A DNA stretch of 60,000 nucleotides, taken from contig NC_088308.1 in assembly GCF_910592395.1 (NCBI RefSeq), positions 4,590,001-4,650,000 on the forward strand, written 5' to 3'. Source of the stretch: Lineus longissimus (Eukaryota; Nemertea; Pilidiophora; Heteronemertea; Lineidae). Both the position numbers and the translations under genes were made by a program. This document shows positions 24,901 through 38,257 of the stretch, piece after piece. Under the pieces are notes generated by a model. That model saw only the letters and a program-made list of their open reading frames with translations. It ran no database searches and was not told the origin of the DNA. Each line of letters starts with the position of its first letter. Position 1 is the first letter of the stretch.

Positions 24901-26180
24901 ACACATTAGATACTGATAGTGATAGGCCTAAAGTTCTTCTCCCCAAGATGAAGACCTCACCTTGTAAAAGCCTACCTCAGCGGCTCAGTAATTAGCCCAG
25001 CTGTTCATCTCTTGGTACATATTAACCCATGCAAGGAGACCTCTTATCACCCCATATCAGTTAGTCATTATTATTCATATGTATGTGAGAGAAAGAGAAG
25101 AAAGAAGAACTCATTAATTATTCTGGTAGGGGTTATACATCTTCTTCCAGACTCACAGATGCAAGCTACTTATTCTTTTTTACCCTCCTTACAATCGTTC
25201 ATTACCGATGAGCAAGCTTAGCCTTATTTTTAAAGAAAATACTTTTGTTGCACACAATTTCTGACTTATCATCCAGGCTTCCGATCTCTGGCTTGAGATC
25301 TTTCAGAAGGTGAAATGAGACTGACAGCATACCCAACAAGCGCAGGTCTTGGAATGACATCCGACTGTATTTGGCATATATCAGACATTTTGATGTTGCT
25401 TTCTATTAAAGTCTGCCATCACTCCAAATTTGAGGAAACCTGTTGCACTCAGTAAATGTAATAGATGGCTTGAAATTCTATTTATACTTAGAGATCCTGT
25501 TTGTGTTATTGAGAATATTTAGCACTGGTTTTATCAATTTATTTGTCAAAAACTGGGATTGGGATATTTTATTGGTAAATTTTACAATATAGTTAGTAAT
25601 TTTCCCTTTGGAAGGATGGATATAATTTGCTCAAGCCGTCACACACTTGCTCTTGGTAACACATTGGTTTCGGCAGTATCTGCTGTTTTATATTTATGTA
25701 AGGGCCGTGTACTTAACTATAGGAAGCATTGGAGTTATCCGTGTAATCACCCGTCAGCTGTTGTCAATATTCGTGTACATTCTGACAAAATACACAGGGA
25801 GATTGCGCTCATCCAGGATCGTTGTTGCCATTTGGGAATCGCCGGGACAATAGGCCTGGGTCACAGATGCTCGTTTGTATAAGGGCCAAAATGTTCTTTC
25901 CTGGCTTGGTCATGACGATTGCTAAATTGTCTTGGCAGTTTCCTGATTGGTCATTTATGACGAGTCAGGGTCTTCCTGTTCAACGACGCATGCACAACAG
26001 TTGATGCTTAAAAGGAAGGGGTGCTGACCCGGGACACTCGCTTGCGGGCTTCAGTTTCAATATGACAAACTTACGTTCCATGCATCTCGCATAGATCGGT
26101 TCTCAAATCGCACTTAAATCAAGTCCTCATAAACATCCGTTTAAAAGTAAGTCCATATTTTGAAACGTACACAGCTCATT
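21920..26180. other. Non-coding stretch without recognisable gene
   Basis: No exon-like segment is supported. Overlapping short frames occur on both strands (for example 23525-23809 minus and 24680-24995 plus) with no recognised motif. A TTATTATTATTCATAATCAT simple-sequence patch lies at about 22452-22490. Confidence 0.55.
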
Positions 26181-26183
26181 ATT

Positions 26184-26550
26184 TTAAAGTTGTCCCTCGT
26201 AAACTTTCTCACAAAAATACTCATATAATTCCCCAGATATTGACTTCTCGATATCTTCGATTCCAATTTCGATTCTACCTGGACGTGGTCCTGTGTGACC
26301 TTCATCGGCACACTGCAGGTCAAGATCTACAGCCTCGTGGGAAGGCTCCCTCATCACCGAAGGTTGGTATCTGTGGATGATCCAAATCGAACGAATTCTT
26401 ATTCGGATCATGACCGATATCCGTGCTTGGTGACATAAACATAGCAGAAGTTGACAATTTGATGTGGCAACCAGGCCCTCCATATTGTTTCAGAAAACCT
26501 GATGTTGGTTTGGCTTCGTATTTTAGAGTAGACCTGATCCGACAGTACCT
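26184..26550 (-). pseudogene. Coding-like minus-strand patch in two overlapping frames, unrecognised
   Basis: One minus frame is open from 26550 down to 26323 (76 codons) and includes SGFLKQYGGPGCHIK and TDIGHDPNKNSFDLDHPQIP; it stops at TGA 26320-26322. A second frame, open from 26483 to a stop at 26184, continues past that point with DEGHTGPRPGRIEIGIEDI and ends SGELYEYFCEKVYEGQL. Composition switches from protein-like in the first frame to protein-like in the second near 26325. That is what a frameshifted coding relic, or two spliced exons, would look like. I recognise no family and see no clean splice pair. It may still be chance. Confidence 0.2.
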
Positions 26551-26559
26551 TCAAGGTCA

Positions 26560-29500
26560 TTTCAGTGTCAGATGTTTGTAAGCTTTCCTTCGATATTGGA
26601 TATGTTTTAACTTTTGTGGTAATTACTGCTGAAAATCGAATATGGTGAAACAGAGATAAGAATTCCTCTTGTTAGTTTCTACAATAAACCAAGCAGGTTT
26701 TGTGGTTGAGAACCTGTAAACAATAGGTATTTAAGCCTAGGAGCAGCTGTCTTTAGTCCCTCCTATCGCTTTGACCTTGTGAGTTTGTGTGTGGGGTTGA
26801 AATGTCTTAATTATTGGTATTTATAGCAATCAGTGAACTGAGCAGATTTTTTTCTTTCACTGTTAATTGCCAAGTAGCGAAGCAATTCACTACAAGTATA
26901 ACAATGGTCTGATCTCATTTTGAATTTGTACCGGGTTCTGCCACTTCCAGAACTTACTAAACTTCGGATAGAAAGTTCAATGGAATTGAACAGGAAATAA
27001 CACAGAGGACCAGACTGACCATGTATATTTTTTGATGCAGTTTGTTAAAAGGGTCTCCCAGGATGGACAAACAGCCACTGACCATAACTGAGTGACAGAG
27101 AATTCGTCTATGATATTGAAAGGAATCCTAAAGTTTGGTGAGGAGTTCCTTGCCGCTTTAGATTACGTGACCTGACCCTTGGCCCCCTACCTGGTGAGCA
27201 CCTTCTTGAAATGCGTGCACCCTGCTGTTTTCTACCCTCAAACAACTTTCCGATTGTAACCGTGCACCCTTACCAAAAAGCACATCAATTGAATATATCC
27301 GGTGTCCCTTATTTAGCACCCATCAAGTGGCTTGGCCGCGGCAAAAGACATTACTCAACGCATTAGTGGAGAATGAAACAACTTCCATGACACAGTTCCT
27401 TGTTCGCATTGCAGCTGATTGCGTTGAAAGGAAAGGATTCTGCAACAGGGACATCGTCTTGACATATAAAATCACCGATCCATATCCATTGATGGTCTCG
27501 TGGCATTAGAGCAGCAGCATGCTGTCCACGAAGGTACCTTTATCTTGTAGCTTGTCTTCCTTTCTTTACTGGGGCTGTACCAGCATCTGCTATTGTCCAC
27601 CCGTGTCTATTCATGGGAAATGAAGCGGCAAGTTGCTGACCAAACTGTTTGCTTTGGTTTCATCACAAATATGTTTCCTGTTCGTGACAATGAAGTGAAA
27701 AAATATTGGCGTTCTTTGCGAGTCTGTGATGGGTGGCTCAACTTTTTAACTGTGAAGTAGACTACAATGACGCATCAACATGTCTGTAACATGTTGTGCA
27801 GTTACATGTAAGTCTAGACTACAAAAAAATGACGTGTCACCCTTTCTGTCTAAAAGACTTTTGAAATGAAAGATTGTGACAAATATTGATGATATAGAAA
27901 GGTGAAATGAAAAATGGACTTGCAACTTTAGTAATGAAATTGGTATTGAAGATTGGTGACTTGCATGATAGCTCTTTTTTTCATCTTTGAAGTATGCCTT
28001 GGAAAAGTCAGATTTTTTGTGGTTTCAATATCTCCTGTTCTTATCTTCCACCTTTGCTAACCCACTAATTGGGGTTGCGATGGCAATTGTAATTAATGAC
28101 CGTGTAACTCTCTGTTTCTGCCGCAGCATAAGTCAGGAGAAAGCCAGTGTGAGGTTAAACTGTTGCCGATGAAAATGTACCCATGTATGTGGATGCCTCC
28201 TCCCTTGCTTCCTCCAGGGGACCCACGTAACTGCATTCACTGGCATCGACAATTACTGGGTGCCAAAAAATGCATGACTGAATGGGGTCAATTCATCCTG
28301 AAATTAAAGTTAATTCACTACTTTTGAAATTCAATTACAGCCTGGAGTCAGTTGAGCGGTATTAAAGTTGCATTGCTGCAGCTGCAGTGCTCTGTAACAC
28401 ATATCAAGCATTCTATTTGAGTCAAAATTTCAAATCCAATGGATTTCACTGGATTGAAAAGTAATGCGATAATGCGTTGTGTTCAGTCATTGGGCGATTA
28501 TTGTTCACTTTTCCCACGGTGTGATGTCATCAAACAGGCAGTTTCCTGACCACCCGCTGATCTGACCTTGTATGTTGGGAGCATATAACAATGGTTAACC
28601 ACTGTTTCCTGGTGTTCGTAACACCCCCTGCCAATCACGGCGAGTGATAAACCAGAATTTGACACCCTCATCTCACAATAGTCGATGTGTCATTTTGAAT
28701 CTCATAAAATGATAACCTGAACGTTTGGTGGCCGAAGCATATTGCTGGCTTTCTTACCAAACAATGATTCCGCAGGTAAAAAAAGCATCGCGCCACTCAA
28801 CCTGGTTCAGCGCAAGATGAATAGTTCACAACAATAAGCCAGGTTTCATTTTTTAAAACATTTTTTTGTTGAAAATTAAATCACGAGAGATCACTCTTCA
28901 AGGTGCACGGAAGCGTGAAAAATAAAGCGGTGAATATTTTAAAACTTCAACTTGAAATTTATTGCTGATGGATGATAATGCAATAGTTTTTTGTGGCCAT
29001 TCTGCTGATAATAACTGGTTTGGTGGTAACTTGTTGCTGCCAACTTTCAAAATTTATTTCCCTCCTCTTGAAGTTAATGGGTAATACGGATTTACTTCTG
29101 AAGATAGATGCATATTGGTGATATATTGATTCGAGTTGTGTGATGCTGCAAGAAGGAGCCTATTTCAACCATGATGTTTGCCAAGTTATGTCTTTTCAGT
29201 TGTCCTCTCACTTGTCAAAATGTGGCCGTGGGCCTGAAACAGTCATTGCAATATCCAGGTCTATGGGAAGAAGCATCCAAAAAGTGAGGAAGATTACTTA
29301 TAATATTTAACTTGTTTCAGTTAGACATTGGATATTCCGTTCTCTTAGTGCAATGTACCTTCCTCAACTTCAACCAAGTAGCTCAGTTTAATTAAGACAC
29401 CTGGCCTTGGAGAAACAATTTCAATATTTGAACTGTTTATTGAGCATTCTATTACAGTATGGATGATTCTGAATTGGATCTAACCAATATATTAAAAAAA

Positions 29501-31605
29501 ACAGGTTGGGTTTATAGGGTACTAACATCTGAATGATACTTTTACTGTACCTCTGTTGGTATCAAGGCAACTGATGCTTCATCAAGTCATACGTGAGTTT
29601 CTGAATGAGACCCTATTACAGGCCCTATTGTCCGCATGTACATCAGGCTGTATCTTGCTGACTTCTCTGCGCGCCACTATTAACAAGAAATGAGAAAGTT
29701 CATTTACACCGCCCCGAGAAAATCAGCAGAAGTTCTTTTGAAACTATTACAAACTCGTTCCTTGAGCTATAGTTTTGCTGACAAAAGCAAGCACAGCCCT
29801 TCAAACTGCTATATTTTCCAGTCATTTTGAAATATTTTTCTAAAAGTATGGGTAGCAGATGCCCAGCGTGCATGATCTGCGCCAGTAGAATGACCGTGGG
29901 CTGAAATTTCGTTGGTGGCATCTTCATGTTAGGAACTCCCTTTCCCTGCCGTTTGCAGTAGCTGAGACTGGCTCCAGTGTGTGCTTGGTGTGCGTCTTTG
30001 GAAACGTTCTGTTGCCTTTCCTCCTCATAATGCCAAAAACTTTCATGCAATGATGTTTATTAGTCTGGTGTTACTTGCCCAGTTGTTGCCGCTCTGTAAC
30101 GATGTAGAAGACCTCCTGAACCCATGATATCCGCCTTGGTGAGGGTAAGGGTGGCAGCACTACCTGGGACTGCCAACATTACCTGACTTCAAGCAAGTTT
30201 ATACAACAGCAGAGGTAGAGATTATCTCAGCCAGACTCTCATCTATTTTTAACCCATCAGTAGCTGTAGCTACTGGGAGGCAGGCCTTATGTTTGGGACC
30301 AGTCAAATTGCTTGTTAGGCCTAGTCTAGGATGGACATTTCTCTCACTGTTGTTTCCAAGGGAAAGATGAAGTCTTAACTGGACAATTCTTAGTGAATTT
30401 CTCACCCAACATTCCACAAGATTTGCAAGTTTCCTCCCAATTCCACCTTCATAGTTTTGGCTTCTTCATTCCACACACTTCGTGAGTATTACCTGTGTAT
30501 ACCTGTCTATCTATTGCATGATGCCACCATTGGTACATGGATGCTGTACTGTAGCAGGCCGGGAGCTGAGTTTCTTTAGCCTCAGCTGTCTGATCATCAT
30601 ATGCTAGTTTTGTGATGCCTTGCTAAGATTACTCAGCTAAAACTCAAACACAGATCATTTGACCAGTCATTCGATTTATTGAAGGTCCAATGCGATAACT
30701 ATGTCATTGTGTCTTGATCCTGACCAGTGTGCAAACTTCTTCGGAATCACCAGAAGACATATTATTGCCATGTCATGAATATGCCATTGACATAATTAAG
30801 TTAATTCACAGTGAAATTTTGACGATACTACGCACAATTTCATTTGACATTGATTAAAGTGAGCCCTTTAACTCAGCAAAAAGAGGCCCAATTGAAGGTT
30901 TTCACTTAATTATTGCTATCATAATCTTGTGCAAATACCATTAGAAATGTCTGTCTGAATTAATCTTTTGAAACATCGATGATAGAAATAAGGCAGCAGT
31001 TGCCAAAATATTCTGTTTAATTGAGGAATATGTCACAGTGCGAATATGAATGTGTTAAGGTGTGCGCTGCTTGGCGAGGTGGTCTTCCATCACTCAGTCA
31101 AGTAGTGTGTCTGGTTCTGAACATTACTCAAAGTTTATGTTGATCTTTTTCAGCCTAGAACATACCCGCCGATGCTGTAGTTGTGTAGGCTTGAATCGCT
31201 TCATTCTCAAAACCTGAATAATTCCTAAAAAAGTGCCATTCACTTTTGACCAATTCCATACGGATTTTATGGAAAGAAATTAATTTGAATGTGAATATAG
31301 TTCCTGTACTGTCCTAGTAGCGTACTAGTAGATAGATTCTTTCATTGGATTCATGACGTTGGTCATCTCTTAGCAACTCTGGACTCATGGATGTGTGCCG
31401 TTCCCGAAAGACGAGTATGACGTTGATGTGGATACGCTGAAACTGATGCTTGGGGTAAATCTGCTGGTCCTGTGCTTGTGATGATGCCAAAGTGGATAAC
31501 ACTGTACTATCTCTATTAAACCGGGTAAAGTAATCCTGCGCGTGAATACACGGCTTATGTTTATTTCTCCCGTCTGTTGCTGTGGTGCACGCACCCTGTG
31601 GAATA
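26560..31605. other. Non-coding stretch without recognisable gene
   Basis: No plus-strand exon is supported up to the candidate first exon at 31606. There are two small palindromes: TGATGTCATCA at 28522-28532 and the near-perfect AACAATGGTTAACCACTGTT at 28587-28606. Minus-strand frames at 29700-30050 and 30199-30417 are open for 116 and 72 codons but carry no known motif. Confidence 0.5.
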
Positions 31606-31726
31606 ATGCCCGTTAGTGAAAAAGTGCGCCACCGATTGAAAATAAAATCACGTAAGGGAGTACAGGCACAGCAACAGGCACAACATAACAAGCTCAAACA
31701 GGAATTACAGAAGCAGGCTATACTTG
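31606..31726 (+). CDS. Candidate first coding exon of the MRTF-like gene
   Basis: Forty codons plus one base, ending at a consensus-like donor (CTTG then GTAAGG). The ATG has an A at -3. The same frame is closed by a TGA near 31541, and no AG lies between that stop and the ATG, so no upstream acceptor could extend this frame. The peptide starts MPVSEKVRHRLKIKSRKG and becomes a Q/K/L-rich, probably helical or coiled-coil segment (QAQQQAQHNKLKQELQKQAI). Its basic cluster could act as a nuclear localisation signal, which is inference. It leaves one base at the donor. Joined to the AG that begins the exon at 43936, this completes a Glu codon and keeps the frame open. I know of no family match for this N-terminus. 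The assignment rests on the start context, the donor and phase agreement. An internal exon using the AG at about 31615 is less likely. Confidence 0.45.
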
Positions 31727-33457
31727 GTAAGGAGTTTGGGAACCTCAAGATTTGGCATGCAGGTATTCAAACTAATATTTTTTCAATTTTTTACCCAGCC
31801 CTCCATTTATTCGGCACTAATTGATTCGTCCCATTGTTCTGGTCCTTACGGTGCATGGGGACAGACAGATAATGATTTGGAATCATTATCATGGGAGGAA
31901 GCAGGGTTGGATGCATTTGGTTCAAAATCATACCCAACACTGATGAAAATATTGAAGAAAATGAGAAATGCCTTCTTTCAAGTTGATGCTAATTCCTTTA
32001 CCAAAGCAGTGATTTCCGTGTCATTGGGTAAAAACCTGTAAGTCCAACCCTGCAGTAGTGCTGTAGTAAACACCCTTTCAATATTCAAGATACTGTTGGA
32101 TTCATAAGCTTTTAGAATAGAAATAGAGTAAAATCATTATTAAAGTCTTACGGTTAGATCCCACAGCCTTTTGTTTTAAATTTGAGCGTACATACACTTT
32201 CTGAAGGGAAACTATAGCCCCAACTAAGCGATAGTCCATTCCAGCTGTAATATTGGTCAATCTTGAAATGTGTTACCGACTGATGAAGTAGCTTGAAAGT
32301 CTTAGCATGCCTTGTGTACTTGGCTGTTCAGAAGGAACATACCTTGTTGCATGCAAATTGCACACAATTTGCTCACTGCTCTTGCTCACTGCAGCACATT
32401 TTATATGCCCCATGGCCCAGCCTTGTGATTCACTCGTAATAATCCTGTCTCAGCTGGTGAAAAGAGCAATGGAGCAACGCCTGCGACGGTGTTGCAAACT
32501 AGTCAGTAGGATGTTGTGCGACAAGGGATGTTACTTACGACCAAAGCTGTCACATTTTCAGAAATTACACTTTAAGATGTATGTTTGTAGTTACCAGGTC
32601 AAGGACAGACTTTTACTGTAAAGGCGGACTCTAAATTTAAAGAGATTTTCTTAAAGTTCGGGTCGACAGCAATTTTCTCATAGTGATAGACGTTTCTACT
32701 TCTTCATGAAATTTGAAAGATATATCAGCGACAAACTCATTTGTTATCGTTTTTTGGCAATTCTCATGATATTGAGAATGGACTTTAAAGTTAAAGCTGG
32801 TTAACAGCCTGGTTACTCCTCATTATAGTTGGAGGTTGTAGCTCGTCTCATGTGTTGCAGCACCAGAAACCTTTCCTTTGGAATTTTGTTCTATTGACAT
32901 TGGCAAGGAAGCATTTATTCTAGTGTTAATGTAGCTGAGAAGGGAATCATGTTTAAAACTTCCCACGCGGATGGGCAATATGCTGACTATCATTCGCAGG
33001 CTAACTAATGGAATGCTTTGTTAATCTTAATGTGCATTAGCTATGATACTTCACTGCTTGGCGCTAGTACAGCAGACTTGAAATCATGCCATGAGGCTTA
33101 CATGCACCTGAACGACTTTGCCAGGAATTTGATGAAATCACAAAAAATATTGACTGCTGTTTACTTTCTTCGAACACTTGTTTTTCTTAAGGAATTTGAT
33201 AAAAATTGTGAATACACAGTCAGTGTGACTTTCATCTTCAACCACAAGCAATATACATGTATCTTGAAAACCTTTGAATCTGAATGATTTGCAACAATTA
33301 GCCATCAATGACTGTGATATGACCAGAAGGTTTACGAGAGAATTTCAACTGATATTGCAGAGCACTGTATCATAGCCTGCTTCTTCTGGAATAGGCTAAG
33401 GAAAATAACTTTAGCTCACATGAAGAATTGTAATTGTCCAGGCAGCATGTTGGATCA

Positions 33458-33697
33458 TTTGAAGCAGTTTGACTTCCTGACCTCCTTTTGGGTCAAGATC
33501 GTTCGATAGGTTGGTTCATTCTGTATGACAGCACTGTCCACAGTTCTGCAGCCAAACTGAATGGATGTTTTGATATCTTTTTGTGCATATCTCAGCAATG
33601 TGTCCATTTCCTCCTTGTAATCATTGACTGTGATTAGCAGCTGGTAGTGCTCACTGATGGTCACCATCATCTCACCTGTGTGGGCCAGTCCAGCATG
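33458..33697 (-). CDS. Coding-like minus-strand segment, unrecognised (fragment or exon)
   Basis: An 80-codon open frame on the minus strand, closed by TAA at the 5' side and TGA at 33455-33457. From the 5' side it reads HAGLAHTGEMMVTISEHYQL, and later includes NDYKEEMDTLLRYAQKDIK, QFGCRTVDSAVIQNEPTYR and TILTQKEVRKSNCFK. Composition (E, D, K, Q, T well represented; few of the F/L/I/S runs typical of chance frames here) looks like a soluble helical protein. Near the start, CACACAG followed by GTGAG could be read as an acceptor or as a donor. I do not recognise the family. It lies antisense inside the inferred intron 1. It could be an exon of a nested gene, a retrocopy fragment or a mobile-element remnant. 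Confidence 0.3.
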
Positions 33698-36600
33698 TTA
33701 TCAGTGAATCAGAAGGATGCCCACTTTTATCACCAGACATATGCTTTTATCACCTCATACACCATTCCAAAATCTGGCCGAATGATTTTTTGGGAAATGA
33801 GCATTGACACAACTCCGAGGTAATCATTAGATCAGTTCAAGAATGTTAACTCTCAATAGTCAAGATATCATTGAACCTGTATTGTTGAGCCTTCAAGAGA
33901 ATGGTTCTCCTTCAATAAGAGAATTATCCTTTGTATATCAAATATTGATCCTGTAAACAACAGCTATTGTGTTTACTAACGAAGTTTATAATCTCCCTTT
34001 GGCCCTTGGGTTTCTATGGCTGCTCTGGAGAAATTGGCTACCTCTTCGTGTCATATCATCGCACTTTGGAAGAAGGGGTTAAACTTGTTTGCTTTGAGGC
34101 ATGTTTCAATTGCCTACTGGATGCTGACTAAGCATGCACAACATTCAGCTATTCACCTATGTATATCAAAACCTGTAATCGGGACCTACATTGCTACAAC
34201 ATTTGATGTTATCAGACATTACCAATGCTTCTCCCTTGGCGTTGCCAGCAGTTCATTACGGAAGTGCTGGTTTGGGTAATCTTTCAATGGGAGATGAGGG
34301 GGGATTCAGATGGACTCCACTGATCCTGGGGCATGTTGATATCCTGCCAAATTCCCTGATGTTTCATACTTCATTGGATGAGTTTGATGTCGGTTATTTT
34401 ATCAGATTACCTGGTGTAAAGGCTACACTGTAGATAAATCTATTACTCTTGGCGAAATCAATTGATGAATGTAAAATACCTCAGAAGCCAGGAGTTCTAG
34501 AGCATCTCAGAATGTTGATCTATATTTCCTAGGTTTGTATGCCGAGCACAGGTGTGGGCTGAAATGATAGCTGTTGCTGTGGAGACTTATAAAAAACACT
34601 TTCCCCAAATCAGAAGGAGGGGGTGGAATATCTGTCCTGCTCTACCATGATTAAAAAGGCCCTACCGCATTCCGAATAAGCAGTTACAGTTGAATCCTGA
34701 TGCAGTCCACTGCTCGTTCAATTCCTGCTAAAATAAGGGTGACTTTCTCAAACCATCCCTGCTTACCCCCATATGGCCCAAAGCCCCCCTTCAAATCAGT
34801 TTCCATCTTAGATCACAGCGAATATCATTCCTTGAGTGACTTCATCTATGAATTCAGATTGCGCAAGTTCAGTTATACATACATACATACACTCCCCTAT
34901 ATTTGATACACACCTGGTGCTTTTCAAGAAGAAGTAGATTGCCTCTACTACACAGAGAAAATTAGTAAATAGAGACGACAAGGTTTACGAATAGAGTAAA
35001 TGGAGTAAATAGATCAAGAGAAGGGTCTGGTGCAAAAATTTGATGTTTATGACCTATGACTACGATAACATCTTGATCTAACCATAATACTCACCACTCT
35101 GACTAGGCTGCCTGCGTGCCTGTAGGCTCAGACATGTCACTGCACTTTGATTGCCTGATTCTTTTGATAGATGGGACAGTGATGGCTTTTATTTTGTGCC
35201 TTAAATCAGGCCCAGCAAAGTACCCCTCAAGGACTGAGAAACATGAGTAGCTTGTAATGGATTCCTCCTCCAAGGCCAAAGACAGAAGTTTGACCAACGA
35301 CCTAATTGCTGTCGAACCACAGAGGCATAGAGCATATGCAAAGAAGAAGGTTGGAACCTTCTTGGCCAGGAAAATGTTTAAGTCAAGATAATCCATGAAG
35401 CATGCAACAGAAGGTACCTGTTGTAGAACTTTCACTCCAGGCTGCCTATGGCTTTGGTAAAAAAACCCGACCAATTGGCAATTCCCAAGCAACCATGGCC
35501 GCCTGTAGGCTACCATAACCGTTAGAAGTTTAAATACTGTTTCATGTGGTTGCTGTGGCTTGGACCTGTGGTCTGCTTGACCCAAGAGAAATAAAAACCA
35601 GTCTGGGCAGTGATGCTGAAAGCGACAACAGGCATGTCTGCAATTTTGGGCAGTGTTGTTCAGTGAAATTTTGCCTAGCTCATGTTTGGGTTTCAAAATT
35701 GCTGTCTCATAAGTTCTAAATGTCTCTATTTAGTCTCCAGTACCACTGTCTCGTTGGCTTTGGTTCTGAATAACTCGATTTGGGCTCAAACAATGCATAG
35801 TGTCAATCTGAGTAAACAATCAAAGTCAAATAAGCAGTGTATGATATAAAACAAACTCAAGGCCAGCCAACAATAGCTAATTGAATCTTTAAAAGTCACA
35901 TTTGGACGTCAGTTGGCTCCTTTCATTTCTAGAAATGAAATGTTACAAGTGTGTATCAGATTGAGAAAGATTTTATCGTCTCTCTCGCAGGAGTACAGAT
36001 CTTGATTAATATCATTTCAAAATTACCATTTCTAAAGCTTAGACTCCTGCACAATGGCTGCAAATGGATGCAAAGTCTGATTTTGTCGATATCGAAAATG
36101 TTGCCAGGCTCCCGGTTTTCATCTTGACATCTTAATTATTGTATTTCTGACTTTTAATAGGTTTATTCCCTTTCGCCATGTGTCGGCAGTGGACCTTGTC
36201 CATCTGCCTAAGTGAGATTAATCAGGGTGGCGGCCGAGGTGTCCAGCCCTATTTGCCGCTGACCCCTTCGAGTGGAAATTCTAGCCAATCTCAAGATCAA
36301 AGGACTGGTCAAAGTTTTCATTTTTCATAAGAAATCTCTTGACACTAATGGTGGACAAAGGAAAACTGACCAGTGGCTTAAGACCCCTCCGGATGGCCTG
36401 GCCAATTTGACTATTGTTGCATTGGGGCTCTAATCTCTGTGATTTCTATCAGTGATGTAGATCGCTTTCTTGGTCAGGTTTTGTGAGTATCTGTCAGGCT
36501 TTCTGATCTTCTGATGAACAATAGAGAGCAGGCTGGTCACTTCATTTTCAAAGCTGTCATTCCATGATATGAAATATCTGATGATCACTGGCCGGGGCAA

Positions 36601-38257
36601 TCATATGGATACAAAATTGCGTTTCGTTAAAAAAAATCATCTAGCTGTTGTACTGCATGTGCCATAACGACTTTCTGGCAATATGTTATAAGATAACAGT
36701 GAATTTCTTGCACTAAAAGGTGTATCAGATGTAATTGAGGAAAGAATGTATTCAGAGCAAGTCTTATAACTGTCCATGGATAATTGGATCCACATTGAAT
36801 ACTTATTTCCAATAATATCAACCATGTTTGCCAGTTACTTCACCTACGCAAATTTAAGAAAAATAAAACAAACAAAAACACAAACAAAAAACAATTTGGG
36901 GATAAATCAATTTCTTGTAAATTGTACTCATGCAGCGTGCTATTGGTTCATTTAGGTTTTAGGTTCTTAAAAAACAGTCTGTCTGACTACCTAAAGGTCA
37001 AAGGCCTGATGGTAGGATTCTGGTGTGGGTTAAATATCGTGTTGTTTTGCTGTTTTACCTTGACATGTCATACCCACCTTTCACTCATCCCTCAGTATCT
37101 GCCTGAGAAAAACAACGGCTGTTTTTTTGTTTTTCTTTTAACATTCCTTCTTGTAGTACGGCTTAACTCTAGGTTTCAAATTTAGAAGTCAGTGGTTTCC
37201 TAAAAATCGGTGTTCTTTTGTAATTGGAAATGGAAAAACTGTTGCTGCTCATGGTTCATTTCGCCAACATCTGATAGACAAGTTATACTTCTTGGACCTA
37301 TTTTGAAGATTCTGAATCCTCTCGGATCCATTGCTTGAAAGGCAGTGGACATCATACGAGGAACATCTCACCTGGCAATTCATAGTATCACTGCTATGCG
37401 GTATGGTTCCCGAAACACAAGTCGTCTCAAAGGTAGTTTCACTCAAACTATGAGCATAGGACTTCCGATTCCTACGAAAGGCATCCAGTGAGGCATTTCA
37501 TGTTTTCATTCACGTGCCGTATGGTCAGAGGAAACTGAAGACATCTCAAATGACCATTAGTACAGATGAGTGCGCCAACACAATCCATTCAGATTGTGTC
37601 GCTTGTGCTCTGACCATCTCTGTGAACATCTCAATTTCGTCGCTGGAGGGGTGTGGGACAGGTCACATTGATGACAGGGGGCACGTGGAAACCCATTCAT
37701 GTCCTGCAACTGGTCATCCTAGTTGGCACGAGCCAGGCCATTATTTGTTGACAATGAGCTCTGTGGCATGAAAATATTATGATCCTCTTCTTGTGGCGCA
37801 TGCCGCTGCCTTCAAGATTAGGGGGTCTTTTTGCAGGTCTATTGGTGGCTAATCCCTCAGGAGCGCTAGTCAAGGTGCCAAAGTGTCATTGTCTTCATCA
37901 GTTCCAAGAGATTTTTGATGTTTATGGGTTTCCATCAGAAATTAGGTGTGGTTGTTCTGGGCAGAGGAAAGAGGGTCTGCATTATTTTTGGATGGGAGAA
38001 TTGTTCTGGGTGCAGTAAAGTCAGTTCTCACATCCATCTTCTTAGGCTTCATAGTAGGAAGTGTTGCGTAGGCCTATCCTTTCACTACTGCCACAGCATG
38101 AAACAGCTAATTCATTAAAGCAAAGGCTCCGATACTTTTTTGCCTATAAAAATGTTTATTTGCTACCAAGAATGTTGCAGGTGATTCTAATCTGACTTTG
38201 GATGGAAGGTTTCTGGTATTTGAAATCTGTTTATGTACAGTCTTAGGTCAGGAATAT

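Noticed and set aside
31314-31748. 144-codon minus-strand frame
   Set aside because: It overlaps the candidate first exon of the plus-strand gene in antisense; the Cys/Ala/Leu-rich start is the mirror of the CAG/CAA-rich plus-strand codons.
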